A stretch of DNA of 64,000 bases from Foliimonas ilicis (GTDB taxonomy: Bacteria > Pseudomonadota > Alphaproteobacteria > Rhizobiales > Rhizobiaceae), in the NCBI RefSeq assembly GCF_039939195.1, contig NZ_JBDUUH010000008.1, positions 1 to 64,000 of the forward strand, written 5' to 3'. Positions 16,584-26,252 of the stretch are shown piece after piece. The notes under the pieces are model-generated. The model did no database searches. It worked only from the letters and a program-made list of their open reading frames with translations, and was not told the DNA's origin. The position numbers and the translations under genes were made by a program. How positions within the stretch are numbered: position 1 is the first letter of the stretch; each line of letters begins with the position of its first letter.

Positions 16584-17832
16584 CTGGACCTCGAAAATTC
16601 GTTCTACTGTCATCCGAACAGTATTTTTTCTTGCCGCCGCCTTCACCCTCTCCCCCGCACACGCTCAATCCACCGACGTCCAATTCCAGACATGGCTAAA
16701 GAACGACCTATGGCCGGAAGCGCGGTCAAAGGGCATTTCTCAAGCCACGTTCAACGCCGCCTTTGCGGGCGTGAAGCCTAACCTCAAACTCCCCGATCTC
16801 GTTCTGCCCGGCCAGAGCGCGGAAACGCCGAAAAAACAGCATCAGGCCGAGTTCGGTTCGCCCGGCAATTATTTCGCGGAAAAGACGGTCAGCGGCGTCA
16901 CTGCCGGTGGGCGCACGCGTGTCAACCAGCATGCCAGAACGCTGGCGGCCATCGAAAAGCGCTATGGTGTTCCCGCTGGCGTGATCGTTGCAATCTGGGG
17001 TCGCGAATCGGGCTTCGGCGCAGCCAAAATGCCGTATGACGCATTCGAAGTGCTTGGCACGAAGGCTTTCCTCGCCACCCGCAAGGACATGTTCCGAAAG
17101 GAAGTGCTTGCCGGTCTCGAAATGGTCGAGCGCGGCATGGTAAGCCGCGAGGCGATGCGTTCGTCATGGGCTGGTGCGCTTGGCCAGCCGCAATTCCTGC
17201 CGACCTCATTTCTCGCCCATGCCGTCGATTTCGACGGCGACGGCCGCGCCGACATCTGGAATTCGGTGCCGGACACGCTGGCATCCATCGCGAATTACCT
17301 GACCCATTATGGCTGGGTGAAGGGCAGGGATTGGGGCTTCGAAGTCAACGTCCCCGCATCCGTTTCCTGCGCGCTGGAAGGTCCGGATCAGGGCCGCAAG
17401 ATCTCCGATTGGGCGCGCATGGGCATCGAGAGGGTCGGCGGCAGAGCGTTTCCGGCGAATGAAGCGCGCGCCGAAGGCTTTCTGCTGATGCCTGCCGGAC
17501 GCAGCGGTCCCGCTTTCATCGTGACGCCGAACTTCTACGTTCTGAAAGAATACAATATGAGCGATCTCTATGCTCTTTTCATCGGCCACGGAGCCGATCG
17601 CATCGCGCATGGCGACCGCCGCTTTTCCGGCGAATGGGGCAAGGTCGGCGGGCTTTACCGCTCGGATATAGCCGCCATGCAGCGCGGTCTGCAAAAGGCA
17701 GGCTACGATGTCGGCGGCGCAGATGGCTTGCCGGGCTTCAAGACGAGGCGTTCTATCGGCGACTGGCAGGCGAAAAACGGGCGCGCGGCAACCTGCTTTC
17801 CCGATGCCGGGATTGTCGGCGCACTGAAATAG
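16558..17832 (+). CDS. Lytic murein transglycosylase, MltB family
   Basis: Cleaves peptidoglycan glycan strands in the periplasm. From the ATG at 16558 the protein is 424 aa: a signal peptide (hydrophobic VFFLAAAFTLSPAHA), an SLT_2/MltB catalytic domain with the catalytic Glu in IWGRESGFGAAKMPYDA, then GALGQPQFLPTSFLAHAVDFDG. A C-terminal peptidoglycan-binding repeat starts near AAMQRGLQKAGYDVGGADG. The frame is open back to 16402/16405 at the recR stop, but those 52 codons mostly translate the palindromic repeat. The chosen ATG itself lies in the right arm of the repeat, so the true start is uncertain. Confidence 0.85.
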   Translation: MSGRTEGGDWTSKIRSTVIRTVFFLAAAFTLSPAHAQSTDVQFQTWLKNDLWPEARSKGISQATFNAAFAGVKPNLKLPDLVLPGQSAETPKKQHQAEFGSPGNYFAEKTVSGVTAGGRTRVNQHARTLAAIEKRYGVPAGVIVAIWGRESGFGAAKMPYDAFEVLGTKAFLATRKDMFRKEVLAGLEMVERGMVSREAMRSSWAGALGQPQFLPTSFLAHAVDFDGDGRADIWNSVPDTLASIANYLTHYGWVKGRDWGFEVNVPASVSCALEGPDQGRKISDWARMGIERVGGRAFPANEARAEGFLLMPAGRSGPAFIVTPNFYVLKEYNMSDLYALFIGHGADRIAHGDRRFSGEWGKVGGLYRSDIAAMQRGLQKAGYDVGGADGLPGFKTRRSIGDWQAKNGRAATCFPDAGIVGALK

Positions 17833-17897
17833 CCCTCAAGCCATAGCCTTGAGACAGACACAATTTGGGTGATCTGACTTCGCCGGAAATTTAGCGG

Positions 17898-19541
17898 ATG
17901 AAGATCATGATCTCACGAGGTCCTGCCATCGGCAGCACGACGCTGGCAATGCTGGTAGCCGCATGGCTGCTTTTTCTCACCAATCACACATTCTGGACGA
18001 AGATTTCGTCCGTTCTCTCAGATCAGCCCATCTGTCTGGCGCTGCTCGGATTGATGCTTTTCCTGCTTTATTTCGCGGTTTTGCTGGTCTTCTCGGCACC
18101 CTATATCATCAAGCCGATCTATATTTTCGCCATATGGGTCGCGGCGGCTGCGTCCTATTTTACCGATAAATTCGGCATCATGGTCGACCGCGACATGATC
18201 CAGAATGTCGCGCAGACGAACGGTGCGGAATCGAGTCATCTGCTAACCACCAATCTCGCAATGCACCTGCTGATTTTGGGTGTGCTGCCGACACTTGCCG
18301 TGCTGTGGGTCCGCATCGTTCATCTGCCGATCTGGCAGAAGGTCCGGCGAAACACGGTCGTCATTGTGGGTTGCCTGGCAGTCTGCGCGGGCGTCATCGC
18401 CGTCAATTCGCGGACCTTCATTCCGCTTTGGCAGCATCAGCGCGAAACCACCATGTCCTATCTGAACCCGGCAATGGCCTTCATCGGCACCATCGACTAT
18501 GCCCAGCGTCAGATGCGCGACATCAATATCGTTGCCGGTCCTTATGGACGCGATGCGAAGCAGGGTCCAAGGATAGCGGCCTCACCGAAAAAGATGCTGA
18601 CGGTCATCGTGGTCGGTGAAACTGCAAGGGCGCAGAATTTCAGCCTCAATGGCTATGCGCGCGACACCAATCCCGAACTGAAAGCACGCGACGTATTTGC
18701 GTTCCAGAACGTCACGAGTTGCGGCACGGCGACCGCCGTTTCGCTGCCCTGCATGTTCTCGCATATCGGGCACGATAATTATTCGCGCCGCGCGGCACTT
18801 TCATCGGAAAATCTGGTCGATGTGCTTCAGCACGCGGGCCTGAAGGTCGAATGGTGGGAAAACAATACCGGCCCGAAAAGCGTAGCGGACCGTATCCCCA
18901 CAGTGACCATGTCGGAGACGGGCGACAATGCGCTCTGCACAAACGGTGAGTGCCTCGACGAGATATTGGTTAAACGCCTGCGCGAGCATATCGCGGATTT
19001 CAAGGACAACAGCGTGCTCGTCGTTCACACGATGGGCAGCCACGGCCCGGCCTATTTCCAGCGCTACGAGCCGGGTTTCGAGAAATTCAAACCGGCCTGC
19101 CAGACGCCTGAACTCTCGGAATGCTCATCGGCCGAACTGGTCAACGCCTACGACAATTCGATCCTCTACACGGACCACATTCTGGCTTCCATCATCGACG
19201 TGCTGAAAGAGCATTCGGGCGAGTTCGCCTCGTCGATAATTTATATGTCGGATCACGGCGAGTCGCTCGGCGAGGACGGCGTGTATCTCCACGGCGCGCC
19301 CTATGCGATCGCACCGGATACGCAGACGCACATCCCCTTCATCGCCTGGATGTCGGACGATTTCGCAACGACAAACGGACTCGACACCGCTTGCATCAGG
19401 GGCAAGGCGGGCGACCGCTTCTCGCACGACAATCTGTTCGACACCGTGCTCGGCATGATGGACATCCAGACCAGCGTCTACAATCGCACGCTAGATGCAT
19501 TCGCATCATGCCGAAAACCTGATCAAACCGCGTCCCGCTAG
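17898..19541 (+). CDS. Phosphoethanolamine transferase, EptA/LptA type
   Basis: Inner-membrane enzyme that moves phosphoethanolamine from phosphatidylethanolamine to lipid A or core sugars, lowering surface charge and cationic-peptide binding. The 547-aa protein has five membrane segments in the first 185 residues, then a periplasmic alkaline-phosphatase-fold domain. VVGETARAQNFSLNGYARDTNP carries the nucleophile Thr (GETAR). SCGTATAVSLPCMFSH, MGSHGPAYFQRY and YMSDHGESLGEDG carry metal ligands and disulphide Cys. Pairing with an AMP-linked Yej transporter in the same window is noteworthy but not evidence of linkage. Its TAG overlaps the stop of the convergent neighbour. Confidence 0.92.
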   Translation: MKIMISRGPAIGSTTLAMLVAAWLLFLTNHTFWTKISSVLSDQPICLALLGLMLFLLYFAVLLVFSAPYIIKPIYIFAIWVAAAASYFTDKFGIMVDRDMIQNVAQTNGAESSHLLTTNLAMHLLILGVLPTLAVLWVRIVHLPIWQKVRRNTVVIVGCLAVCAGVIAVNSRTFIPLWQHQRETTMSYLNPAMAFIGTIDYAQRQMRDINIVAGPYGRDAKQGPRIAASPKKMLTVIVVGETARAQNFSLNGYARDTNPELKARDVFAFQNVTSCGTATAVSLPCMFSHIGHDNYSRRAALSSENLVDVLQHAGLKVEWWENNTGPKSVADRIPTVTMSETGDNALCTNGECLDEILVKRLREHIADFKDNSVLVVHTMGSHGPAYFQRYEPGFEKFKPACQTPELSECSSAELVNAYDNSILYTDHILASIIDVLKEHSGEFASSIIYMSDHGESLGEDGVYLHGAPYAIAPDTQTHIPFIAWMSDDFATTNGLDTACIRGKAGDRFSHDNLFDTVLGMMDIQTSVYNRTLDAFASCRKPDQTASR

Positions 19542-20539
19542 GCGGCCTGCGACAACTCTCTGTGCGCATCTGCCAAAATCTCGAAAGACCGCAGCCGCGC
19601 CTTATGGTCGAACATCTGGGCGGTGACGATCAATTCGTCGGCGCCGGTGCTGGCCGCGAAATCCTGAATGCCCTTGCGCACGGTTTCGGGTGAACCCACA
19701 ACTGAGCATGCCAGCGAATGATCGATCATTGCCCTGATTTGCGGATCGAGCGTCGCTTCGAAATTTTCGATCGGCGGCGGCAACAGCCCGCGGCGTCCAG
19801 TGCGGATGTTCACGAATGCCTGTTGCAGGGATGAGAAAAGCAGCTTCGCCTCCGCATCCGTGTCGGCTGCAAACACATTCACGCCGACCATCGCATGAGG
19901 CTTTGCGAGCCGCTCTGACGGCTGGAAACGCGAACGATAAATATCCAACGCATGTTCGAGTTCGCTTGGCGCAAAATGCGATGCGAAAGCGTAAGGAAGG
20001 CCAAGCATGGCCGCGAGTTGCGCGCCGTAGAGGCTGGACCCCAGCACCCAGACGGCAACATCCTGCCCTTCGCCGGGAATGGCGCGCACGAGCTGTCCTT
20101 CTTCGGCAGGCGCGAAATAGTTGATCAGCTCGACCACATCCTGCGGGAACCCATCGACGCCTGCTTCAAGATTACGGCGCAATGCGCGTGCCGTCGCCAT
20201 GTCGGTTCCGGGTGCCCTGCCGACACCAAGATCGATGCGTCCGGGATGAAGTGCGGCCAGTGTTCCGAACTGCTCGGCGATAATCAGCGGGGCATGGTTG
20301 GGCAGCATGATGCCGCCTGCACCCACGCGTATTGTCTTGGTGCCCGCCGCGACATGGTTGATGACGATGGAGGTGGCCGCGCTCGCAATGCCCGACATGT
20401 TGTGATGTTCGGCGAGCCAGTAGCGCTGGTAGCCGAGCTTTTCGACGTGACGCGCCAGATCGAGCGTGTTTGCCAGAGATTGCGAGGCGGTGCTGCCTTC
20501 GGTGATCGGCGAAAGATCGAGAACGGAAAGCGGGATCAT
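19538..20539 (-). CDS. Luciferase-like (LLM class) flavin-dependent oxidoreductase
   Basis: FMN-dependent monooxygenase-fold protein, 333 aa. It begins MIPLSVLDLSPITEGSTASQ, a signature of the YhbW/MsnO8-like group. RYWLAEHHNMSGIASAAT near residue 40, GGIMLPNHAPLIIAEQFGTL near residue 75 and DLGVGRAPGTD near residue 105 fix the family. The frame continues 21 codons upstream without family similarity, so the ATG at 20539 is preferred. Substrate unknown. A second family member lies 1.3 kb away, on the other side of the AI-2E family gene. Confidence 0.88.
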   Translation of the reverse strand: MIPLSVLDLSPITEGSTASQSLANTLDLARHVEKLGYQRYWLAEHHNMSGIASAATSIVINHVAAGTKTIRVGAGGIMLPNHAPLIIAEQFGTLAALHPGRIDLGVGRAPGTDMATARALRRNLEAGVDGFPQDVVELINYFAPAEEGQLVRAIPGEGQDVAVWVLGSSLYGAQLAAMLGLPYAFASHFAPSELEHALDIYRSRFQPSERLAKPHAMVGVNVFAADTDAEAKLLFSSLQQAFVNIRTGRRGLLPPPIENFEATLDPQIRAMIDHSLACSVVGSPETVRKGIQDFAASTGADELIVTAQMFDHKARLRSFEILADAHRELSQAA

Positions 20540-20609
20540 GAGGGCCTCTGCGAATTCTGGAGAATTGTTCCCCGGATATAGGAACGAACCGCCAATCTGC
20601 AAAGAAAAC

Positions 20610-21749
20610 CTAACCCGCTATCTCTTCTTCGTCCTCATCCGCTATCTGCTGGGCAGACAGGAAATTGCCGACATGCCGAAGACCCTCGAAATTGTCGCAG
20701 AAAACCTTCACCACGACGAGCAGCGGAACGGCGATAAGCGCACCGACGAAACCCCACAGCCACGACCAGAACGCGACCGCGACAAAGATAGCCACAGCGT
20801 TGATCTCAAGGCGGCGTCCCACCACCAGCGGTGTCAGGAACTGTCCTTCTATGATGTTGCACAAAAGAACGTAGGCTGGTGCGATCATCGCAAAGGAAAG
20901 GCTGCTGAACGAAACGATCGCGATCGCCGTGACCAGCAGGATTGTCATGAACGCGCCGATATAGGGCAGAAAGTTCAACAGTGCGGCCGCTACGCCGAAT
21001 ACGAATGGATTGGGCATGCCGATCGCCCAAAGACCCATTGCGATAGCAAAACCAAGCGCTGCATTGATCAGTGCGATCGTCAGCAGGTAGCGGGAAATTT
21101 CCAGTTCGACATCGTAGACGACCCGGAGCGCCCGTTTCTTTTCGCTGAGCCGTGTGAAGGACTGGATGATCTTTTCATAAAACATCGTGCCGGAAGCGAG
21201 CAGGAACAGCGACAGCACGAAAGTAACGGCAGTCGTCGTACCGGCGGACAATATGTTGCCTGCTGCCTGCGAAATGATGCCGGGTTGCGCCACCACCACC
21301 CGTTGAACGCCGGGTTCCTGCGCTGTCTCTGTCACGCGTTCAATCTGATGGGATACGCTTAGCAATTGCTCGAACGGGCCACGCAGATGTGCCAGCTTTT
21401 CCGTGAGCTGACGCCCGATCTGAGGTGCATCATTGATCAGCGCGATGACCGGCCCGCTCAGAAAATAACCGGTTACGCCTATCGCGATGACAGAGATGAT
21501 AACCAGAACCGTTGCTGAAACGGCTTCGGGAATGCCGCGTTTTCGCAGGAAACGGACGATCGGCGTCAGCATCAAAGCCAGAAGGCAGGCGAGAATGACC
21601 GGCATGAAGAAATCGCGCCCGAAATAGAGCGCGTAGACCGCCATGAAGAGAAATATCCCCATCAGCAGCGATCTTGTCAGGCCCATATCCGACGAAATCT
21701 TCCGCCTCTCCGCGACGGACGGGTCGGAAGCGGCAGGTTCGATTTTCAT
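20610..21749 (-). CDS. AI-2E family transporter (PerM/TqsA-like membrane protein)
   Basis: Integral membrane protein of 379 aa in the AI-2E transporter superfamily. Two or three membrane segments near residues 25-95 include LACLLALMLTPIVRFLRKRGIP. A soluble-looking central stretch (residues about 105-200) follows, then five or so C-terminal segments with VAALLNFLPYIGAFMTI and NIIEGQFLTPLVVGRRL, the family signature. Members include exporters and a Na+/H+ antiporter, so the substrate is open. The ATG at 21749 is preferred over an open extension of 16 codons. Confidence 0.88.
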   Translation of the reverse strand: MKIEPAASDPSVAERRKISSDMGLTRSLLMGIFLFMAVYALYFGRDFFMPVILACLLALMLTPIVRFLRKRGIPEAVSATVLVIISVIAIGVTGYFLSGPVIALINDAPQIGRQLTEKLAHLRGPFEQLLSVSHQIERVTETAQEPGVQRVVVAQPGIISQAAGNILSAGTTTAVTFVLSLFLLASGTMFYEKIIQSFTRLSEKKRALRVVYDVELEISRYLLTIALINAALGFAIAMGLWAIGMPNPFVFGVAAALLNFLPYIGAFMTILLVTAIAIVSFSSLSFAMIAPAYVLLCNIIEGQFLTPLVVGRRLEINAVAIFVAVAFWSWLWGFVGALIAVPLLVVVKVFCDNFEGLRHVGNFLSAQQIADEDEEEIAG

Positions 21750-21856
21750 GACGAGGACCCCCACAAATTTCGCGTGCCGGCCACAATAGCGCGACAATGC
21801 GAAATCCCTTCACCCGCCAAATGCGGGAAAGCGGCGTTGGTTCCTTTGCCGGCGTC

Positions 21857-22897
21857 TCAGACTGAAACTGTAGAAGCGCCGGCAGTCTCCTTGCGTACGA
21901 GGGGGGCGACCTTCGTGCCGTAAAGCTCGATCGCTTTCATGATTTTGTCATGCGGCATCAGGCCGATTGCCATTTGCAGAAGGAAGCGATCGTTCTTGAA
22001 AATCTTGTGATGGGCGACGATCTTTTCGGCGACCTGCTCGGGGTTCCCGACGAAAAGCGCGCCCTGCGGCCCGCGCGACTGATCGAAATGGGCACGGTTG
22101 GTCGGTCCCCAGCCGCGTTCGCGACCGATACGGTTCATGACCGCTGCCTGCGGTTCGTAAAAATCATCGGCAGCCTGCTCGGTCGTCTCCGCGATGAAGC
22201 CGTGAACATTGATGCTGGTCGCCAGCTTCTGCGGATCGTTTCCGGCGCGTCTTGCCGCCTCGCGATAAAGCTCGAACAGCGGTGCGAAGCGCGCAGGCTC
22301 ACCGCCGATGATGGCAAGCGCCAACGGCAACCCCACGGCCCCGGCGCGCGCGACAGATTGCGGTGTGCCGCCGACGGCGATCCAGATCGGCAACTCCCGG
22401 TCGGGGCGGGGATAGACGCCGCGATCATTGATCGCGGCGCGCAGGCTTCCGTTCCATGTAACCCGCTCTTTTTCTCGAATTGCGAGCAGAAGATCGAGTT
22501 TTTCGGCAAACAAAGTGTCGTAATCGTCGAGATTGTAGCCAAAAAGCGGGAAAGACTCGATGAAAGAGCCGCGTCCCGCCATGATTTCAGCACGCCCGCC
22601 TGATAACAGATCGAGAGTTGCGAATTGCTGGAAGACGCGAACCGGGTCTTCGGACGAAAGAACCGTCACGGCACTTGTCAGCTTGATATGCTTGGTTCTT
22701 TCCGCCGCAGCCGCCAGAATGACCGGCGGTGCGGAGATTGCATAATCCGGGCGGTGATGTTCACCGAGGCCGAAAACGTCCAGGCCGACCTGATCGGCAA
22801 GTTCGATTTCCTCGATCAGATTGCGCAATCGTTCATGTGGGCCGATGCCCGTAGAATCGGGGCTGACGTCTCCGAATGTGTATAGGCCGAGTTCCAT
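21857..22897 (-). CDS. LLM class flavin-dependent oxidoreductase
   Basis: Flavin-dependent monooxygenase-like protein of 346 aa. It starts MELGLYTFGDVSPDSTG, typical of a luciferase-like subgroup. GLGEHHRPDYAISAPPVIL lies near residue 50, then SSEDPVRVFQQFATLDLLS and EIMAGRGSFIESFPLFG. A C-terminal GPQGALFVGNPEQVAEKI region marks the cofactor-side helix. Substrate unknown. It differs enough from the protein at 19.5-20.5 kb to be a separate subfamily rather than a recent duplicate. Confidence 0.87.
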   Translation of the reverse strand: MELGLYTFGDVSPDSTGIGPHERLRNLIEEIELADQVGLDVFGLGEHHRPDYAISAPPVILAAAAERTKHIKLTSAVTVLSSEDPVRVFQQFATLDLLSGGRAEIMAGRGSFIESFPLFGYNLDDYDTLFAEKLDLLLAIREKERVTWNGSLRAAINDRGVYPRPDRELPIWIAVGGTPQSVARAGAVGLPLALAIIGGEPARFAPLFELYREAARRAGNDPQKLATSINVHGFIAETTEQAADDFYEPQAAVMNRIGRERGWGPTNRAHFDQSRGPQGALFVGNPEQVAEKIVAHHKIFKNDRFLLQMAIGLMPHDKIMKAIELYGTKVAPLVRKETAGASTVSV

Positions 22898-23118
22898 GGC
22901 AAGTTTCCCAACGTGTCGTTTACGCTCAGTTAGAGGTCGTAAACCCGGCGCGCCAGTAGCAACACGGTGAACAGTGCATACCGGATTGCGCAATAAGCGT
23001 TCCCTGTGCGCAACAATAGACAGGTTTCATAGAGAAATCGCCGATTTCGTGCTTGAACTCTGCGCCGCTGGGCGTATGTAAGCGGCGCGAAGTGACTAAA
23101 CGGAAGCGAAGGCTACAA

Positions 23119-23544
23119 TTGTCGATATTTAGAGAAAAAGACTTCAACGAACGGCGAAATGCCGCAAATGAAGCCAAGAAGGCACTACTCGAAAGATTCA
23201 AGGCGAAGCCGGCAGCAGATGATCCGGCAGTTCTGGCCAAGCAGGCCGAACGCAAGGCCATTCTGGAAGCGCGCAAGATCCGCGAAGCAGAAAAGCTGAA
23301 GCAGAAGCAGGAACGCGAAGCACGTGAAGCCGCAGAGCGCGAAAAGCGCGAAGCGGAAGCCGAAGCACTTCGTCTGGCCGAAGAAGAAGCTGCGAACGCA
23401 GAAGCTGCCGCTCGCGCAGCGGACGAATCGCAGCGCATTGCGCGTCTTCTGGCTGACGAAGAAGAGCGTAAGGCCAAGCGCGACGCGCGCTATGCCGCAC
23501 GCAAGGCTCGCAACGGACGCATGCCGCCGCCCCCGCGGCCCTGA
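23119..23544 (+). CDS. DUF6481-like charged coiled-coil protein
   Basis: A 141-aa hydrophilic protein starting SIFREKDFNERRNAANEAKK. Residues about 45-125 form a long Arg/Glu/Ala helix (repeated REAE, EKRE, AEEEAA), and the tail is MPPPPRP. The conserved-looking N-terminal FREKDFNERR and mid AKPAADDPAVLAKQAERKA match the DUF6481 family of alphaproteobacteria as I remember it. I chose the TTG at 23119 because GAAGG sits 7 bases upstream and the family starts here. An ATG at 23053 would add 22 unlike residues. Function unknown. Confidence 0.7.
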   Translation: MSIFREKDFNERRNAANEAKKALLERFKAKPAADDPAVLAKQAERKAILEARKIREAEKLKQKQEREAREAAEREKREAEAEALRLAEEEAANAEAAARAADESQRIARLLADEEERKAKRDARYAARKARNGRMPPPPRP

Positions 23545-23725
23545 TTCCTTCCGTATGTTTTTTCATCGAGCGCAGGCTTGTCCAGCGCTCGATGCTTTGC
23601 GTCTGGAGTTCAGGCCGATAGTTTCAGACCGAGAATGCCTGAAACGATAAGGCTGATACAGGCAAGCTGCTCCCTGTACGCGTGCTGCCGATGCGCTACA
23701 TTGCATTTGGCAGGGAGACAATCGC

Positions 23726-24682
23726 ATGGCGACGCAGTCGGGCTCGAAGAAGGTCATCTACGCAGCGCTTGCCGGCAATCTCATGATTGCTATCACCAAA
23801 TTTATCGCCGCCTTCTTCACCGGAAGCTCCGCAATGCTAAGCGAGGGCGTGCACTCTCTGGTCGATACCGGCAATGGCGGGCTGCTGCTCTACGGCATGC
23901 GCCGCGCCGCGCGCCCGGCTGACCATTCCCATCCGCTCGGCCACGGACGCGAACTTTATTTCTGGAGCTTCATCGTCGCACTTCTGGTGTTCGCGCTGGG
24001 CGCGGGCGTCTCCTTCTATGAAGGCATCATCCATATTCTAAATCCTGAACGCGTCGAGAATCCCACCGTCAACTATGTGGTGCTCGGCCTGGCATTTCTT
24101 TTCGAGGGCGCATCGTGGAGCGTCGCGTTGAAGGAGTTCCGCCAGAGCAAGGGCAGGCTCGGCTACATCGAGGCGGTGAAGCGCAGCAAGGATCCCAGCG
24201 TCTTCACGGTGCTGTTCGAGGATAGCGCCGCATTGCTCGGTCTTGGTGTCGCCTTCATCGGCATTCTCTCTGCGCAACTTCTCGACATGCCGGAACTCGA
24301 CGGTGTCGCTTCTCTCGGCATTGCGGCAATTCTGGCGACGACGGCGATATTTCTCGCCCGCGAATGCAAGGGGCTGCTGATCGGCGAGCCGGCGGCTCCC
24401 GAAACGCAGAAAGCCATTCTGGATATTGCGCAGAGCGATCCGGCGGTGCAGAGCGCCAATGGCGTCCTGACGGTTCACATGGGACCGAACGAGATCGTTA
24501 CCGGATTGAGCATCGAGTTCGAAGACCATCTATCCGCGCCCGAAATCGAAGCATGTGTGGAACGGCTGGAAGCGCGCCTCAAAAAGGAATTGCCGGAAGT
24601 CTCGGCACTATTCGTAAAGCCGCAAACGACCGGCACATGGGAAAAACGCCGTATGAAACTTTCCGCCAAGGCGGCGCGATAA
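23726..24682 (+). CDS. Cation diffusion facilitator (CDF) transporter
   Basis: Divalent metal/proton antiporter of 318 aa, probably exporting Zn, Fe, Mn or similar. Six membrane segments span residues about 10-215. Segment 2 carries GSSAMLSEGVHSLVDTGNG, with the SxxxD-type metal site in modified form (E-H-S-D). Segment 5 carries LFEDSAALLGLGVAF, with the partner Glu/Asp. HSHPLGHGRELYFWSF between segments is a family marker. The C-terminal ferredoxin-like domain runs from about residue 225. The Glu/Asp mix points to the FieF/SLC30A9-like branch, so metal identity is uncertain. A GGGAGA ribosome site precedes the ATG. Confidence 0.88.
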   Translation: MATQSGSKKVIYAALAGNLMIAITKFIAAFFTGSSAMLSEGVHSLVDTGNGGLLLYGMRRAARPADHSHPLGHGRELYFWSFIVALLVFALGAGVSFYEGIIHILNPERVENPTVNYVVLGLAFLFEGASWSVALKEFRQSKGRLGYIEAVKRSKDPSVFTVLFEDSAALLGLGVAFIGILSAQLLDMPELDGVASLGIAAILATTAIFLARECKGLLIGEPAAPETQKAILDIAQSDPAVQSANGVLTVHMGPNEIVTGLSIEFEDHLSAPEIEACVERLEARLKKELPEVSALFVKPQTTGTWEKRRMKLSAKAAR

Positions 24683-24725
24683 AGCTAGAGCTTTTCATTT
24701 TTTGATAGAAGCGCTGGCGGAACAA

Positions 24726-24885
24726 CACCCCCTCTGCCCTGCCGGGCATCTCCCCCTCAAGGGGGGAGATTGGCTGATGCATCTCCCTGCCTTCATTTTG
24801 CAACGTCAGCAATTAGCGCCGCGCTTTCATGACAAGATAATCTCCCCCCTTGAGGGGGAGATGCCCGGTAGGGCAGAGGGGGGTG
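24726..24885. repeat. Two-armed palindromic repeat, copy 2
   Basis: Left arm 24726-24770, right arm 24840-24885, spacer of 69 bases. The inner stem of the left arm is GCCC-TGCC-GGGC, unlike copy 1. The right arm has GCCC-GGTA-GGGC, where only the loop has changed. The left arm has five C's in the CCCCC run where the other copies have six. It lies between the convergent CDF and rmuC genes, where it could also act as a transcription end. Confidence 0.92.
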
Positions 24886-24920
24886 CCTCGCGTTTCCATC
24901 CAAACAGAAACCGCTCTGAA

Positions 24921-26150
24921 TCAGTCATCCCCCTCGACGACCCGCAGACGAAGATGTCCCGTTTTTGAATTGGCCGCTGCCGGACGCTGCTCCGGTGTCT
25001 CGTCTTCCGCCCCGGTCGCGCCGAATTCCAGCGCTTCGATCTTCTGCCCGCGACGCGTGACCTTGCTCGACGAGACGAGAATGTCGTCAATGTCCTTCGA
25101 TGCCTGTCCGAAATGCGTTTGAAGCTTGCGTACGCGTTCGTCCAGACGGCCGAGATCCTCCATGAGGCGAATGACTTCGCCCTGTATGAGATGCGCCTGT
25201 TCGCGCATGCGCGCGTCCTTCAGGATCGACTGGATGACCTGAATGGACAGCATCAGCAGCGATGGCGAAACGATCACGATGCGCGCGCGATGGGCGCGTT
25301 GGATGATGACTTCGAAATTCTCGTGAATTTCGGCGAAAACGGATTCGGAAGGCACGAACATGAATGCGGTGTCCTGCGTTTCGCCCGTCAGCAGGTATTT
25401 TTCTGAAATGTCCTTGATGTGGACGTCCATATCTCGGCGGAACGCCTGCGCGGCGGACTTCTGTGCCTCAGGCCCTTCGGCGGCACGGATAGCGTTCCAC
25501 GCTTCCAGCGGAAACTTGGCGTCGATGGCCAGAGAAGGAGAGCCGTTCGGCATTCTGATAAGGCAATCCGGGCGGCTGTTGTTGGAAAGCGTCGCCTGAA
25601 ATTCATACGAGCCGATAGGCAGCCCGTCGGCGACGATCGTTTCCATGCGCGACTGGCCGAATGCGCCGCGCGTCTGCTTGTTCGACAGTATCGATTGCAA
25701 TTGAACGACTTGGCCCGTCAGTGACTGGATATTGTTTTGCGCATTGTCGATAACGGCAAGCCGCTCCTGCAGTTTCGCCAGGCTTTCATGCGTTGATTTC
25801 GTCTGCTCGGTCATTGTCTGGCCGAGCCTGCCGGTCATCGCGTCGAGGCGCTGGCCGAGCGATTGTGTGAGTTCAGCTTGGCGCGCGCCGAACACTTCTG
25901 CGACTGCACCGAGGCGGCCCTGCATTTCGGCCTGCGACTGAAGAATACTGGCCATGCGCGCTTCCGCATCGCGCGCATTGTCGGCGGCCTCCGCTGCCGC
26001 GGCCACACGCACTTTCGCCGAACGCCACACCACGACGACGAGCGCGATGAGAAGAACGCCAAGCAGCACGCCGGCGAAAATGAAGAGGTCGCCCAGCGTG
26101 ACGGTGCTGGCGCCAAGGCGCGCGATCGGCTCGGATAAAATGTCATTCAT
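24921..26150 (-). CDS. rmuC: DNA recombination protein RmuC
   Basis: RmuC family protein of 409 aa, linked to limiting DNA inversions at short repeats. One N-terminal membrane segment (residues about 20-38) is followed by a coiled coil (about 45-165). The RmuC nuclease-fold core then carries DGLPIGSYEFQATLSNNSRPDCLIRM (split as DGLPIGSYEFQATL and SRPDCLIRMP), AIDAKFPLEAW and TQDTAFMFVPSESVF. The start at 26150 gives the membrane anchor near the N-terminus as in other RmuC proteins. It is divergent from def with about 100 bases between. Confidence 0.93.
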   Translation of the reverse strand: MNDILSEPIARLGASTVTLGDLFIFAGVLLGVLLIALVVVVWRSAKVRVAAAAEAADNARDAEARMASILQSQAEMQGRLGAVAEVFGARQAELTQSLGQRLDAMTGRLGQTMTEQTKSTHESLAKLQERLAVIDNAQNNIQSLTGQVVQLQSILSNKQTRGAFGQSRMETIVADGLPIGSYEFQATLSNNSRPDCLIRMPNGSPSLAIDAKFPLEAWNAIRAAEGPEAQKSAAQAFRRDMDVHIKDISEKYLLTGETQDTAFMFVPSESVFAEIHENFEVIIQRAHRARIVIVSPSLLMLSIQVIQSILKDARMREQAHLIQGEVIRLMEDLGRLDERVRKLQTHFGQASKDIDDILVSSSKVTRRGQKIEALEFGATGAEDETPEQRPAAANSKTGHLRLRVVEGDD

Positions 26151-26252
26151 CGCGCGAGCATATACGATTCGGCCCGTTCGCATAGATCAAAACGAGAACA
26201 TCGGCAATGCAAAGCTGTTGACGGTTTTGATCCGAAGTTTTAGGTGAGCGGC

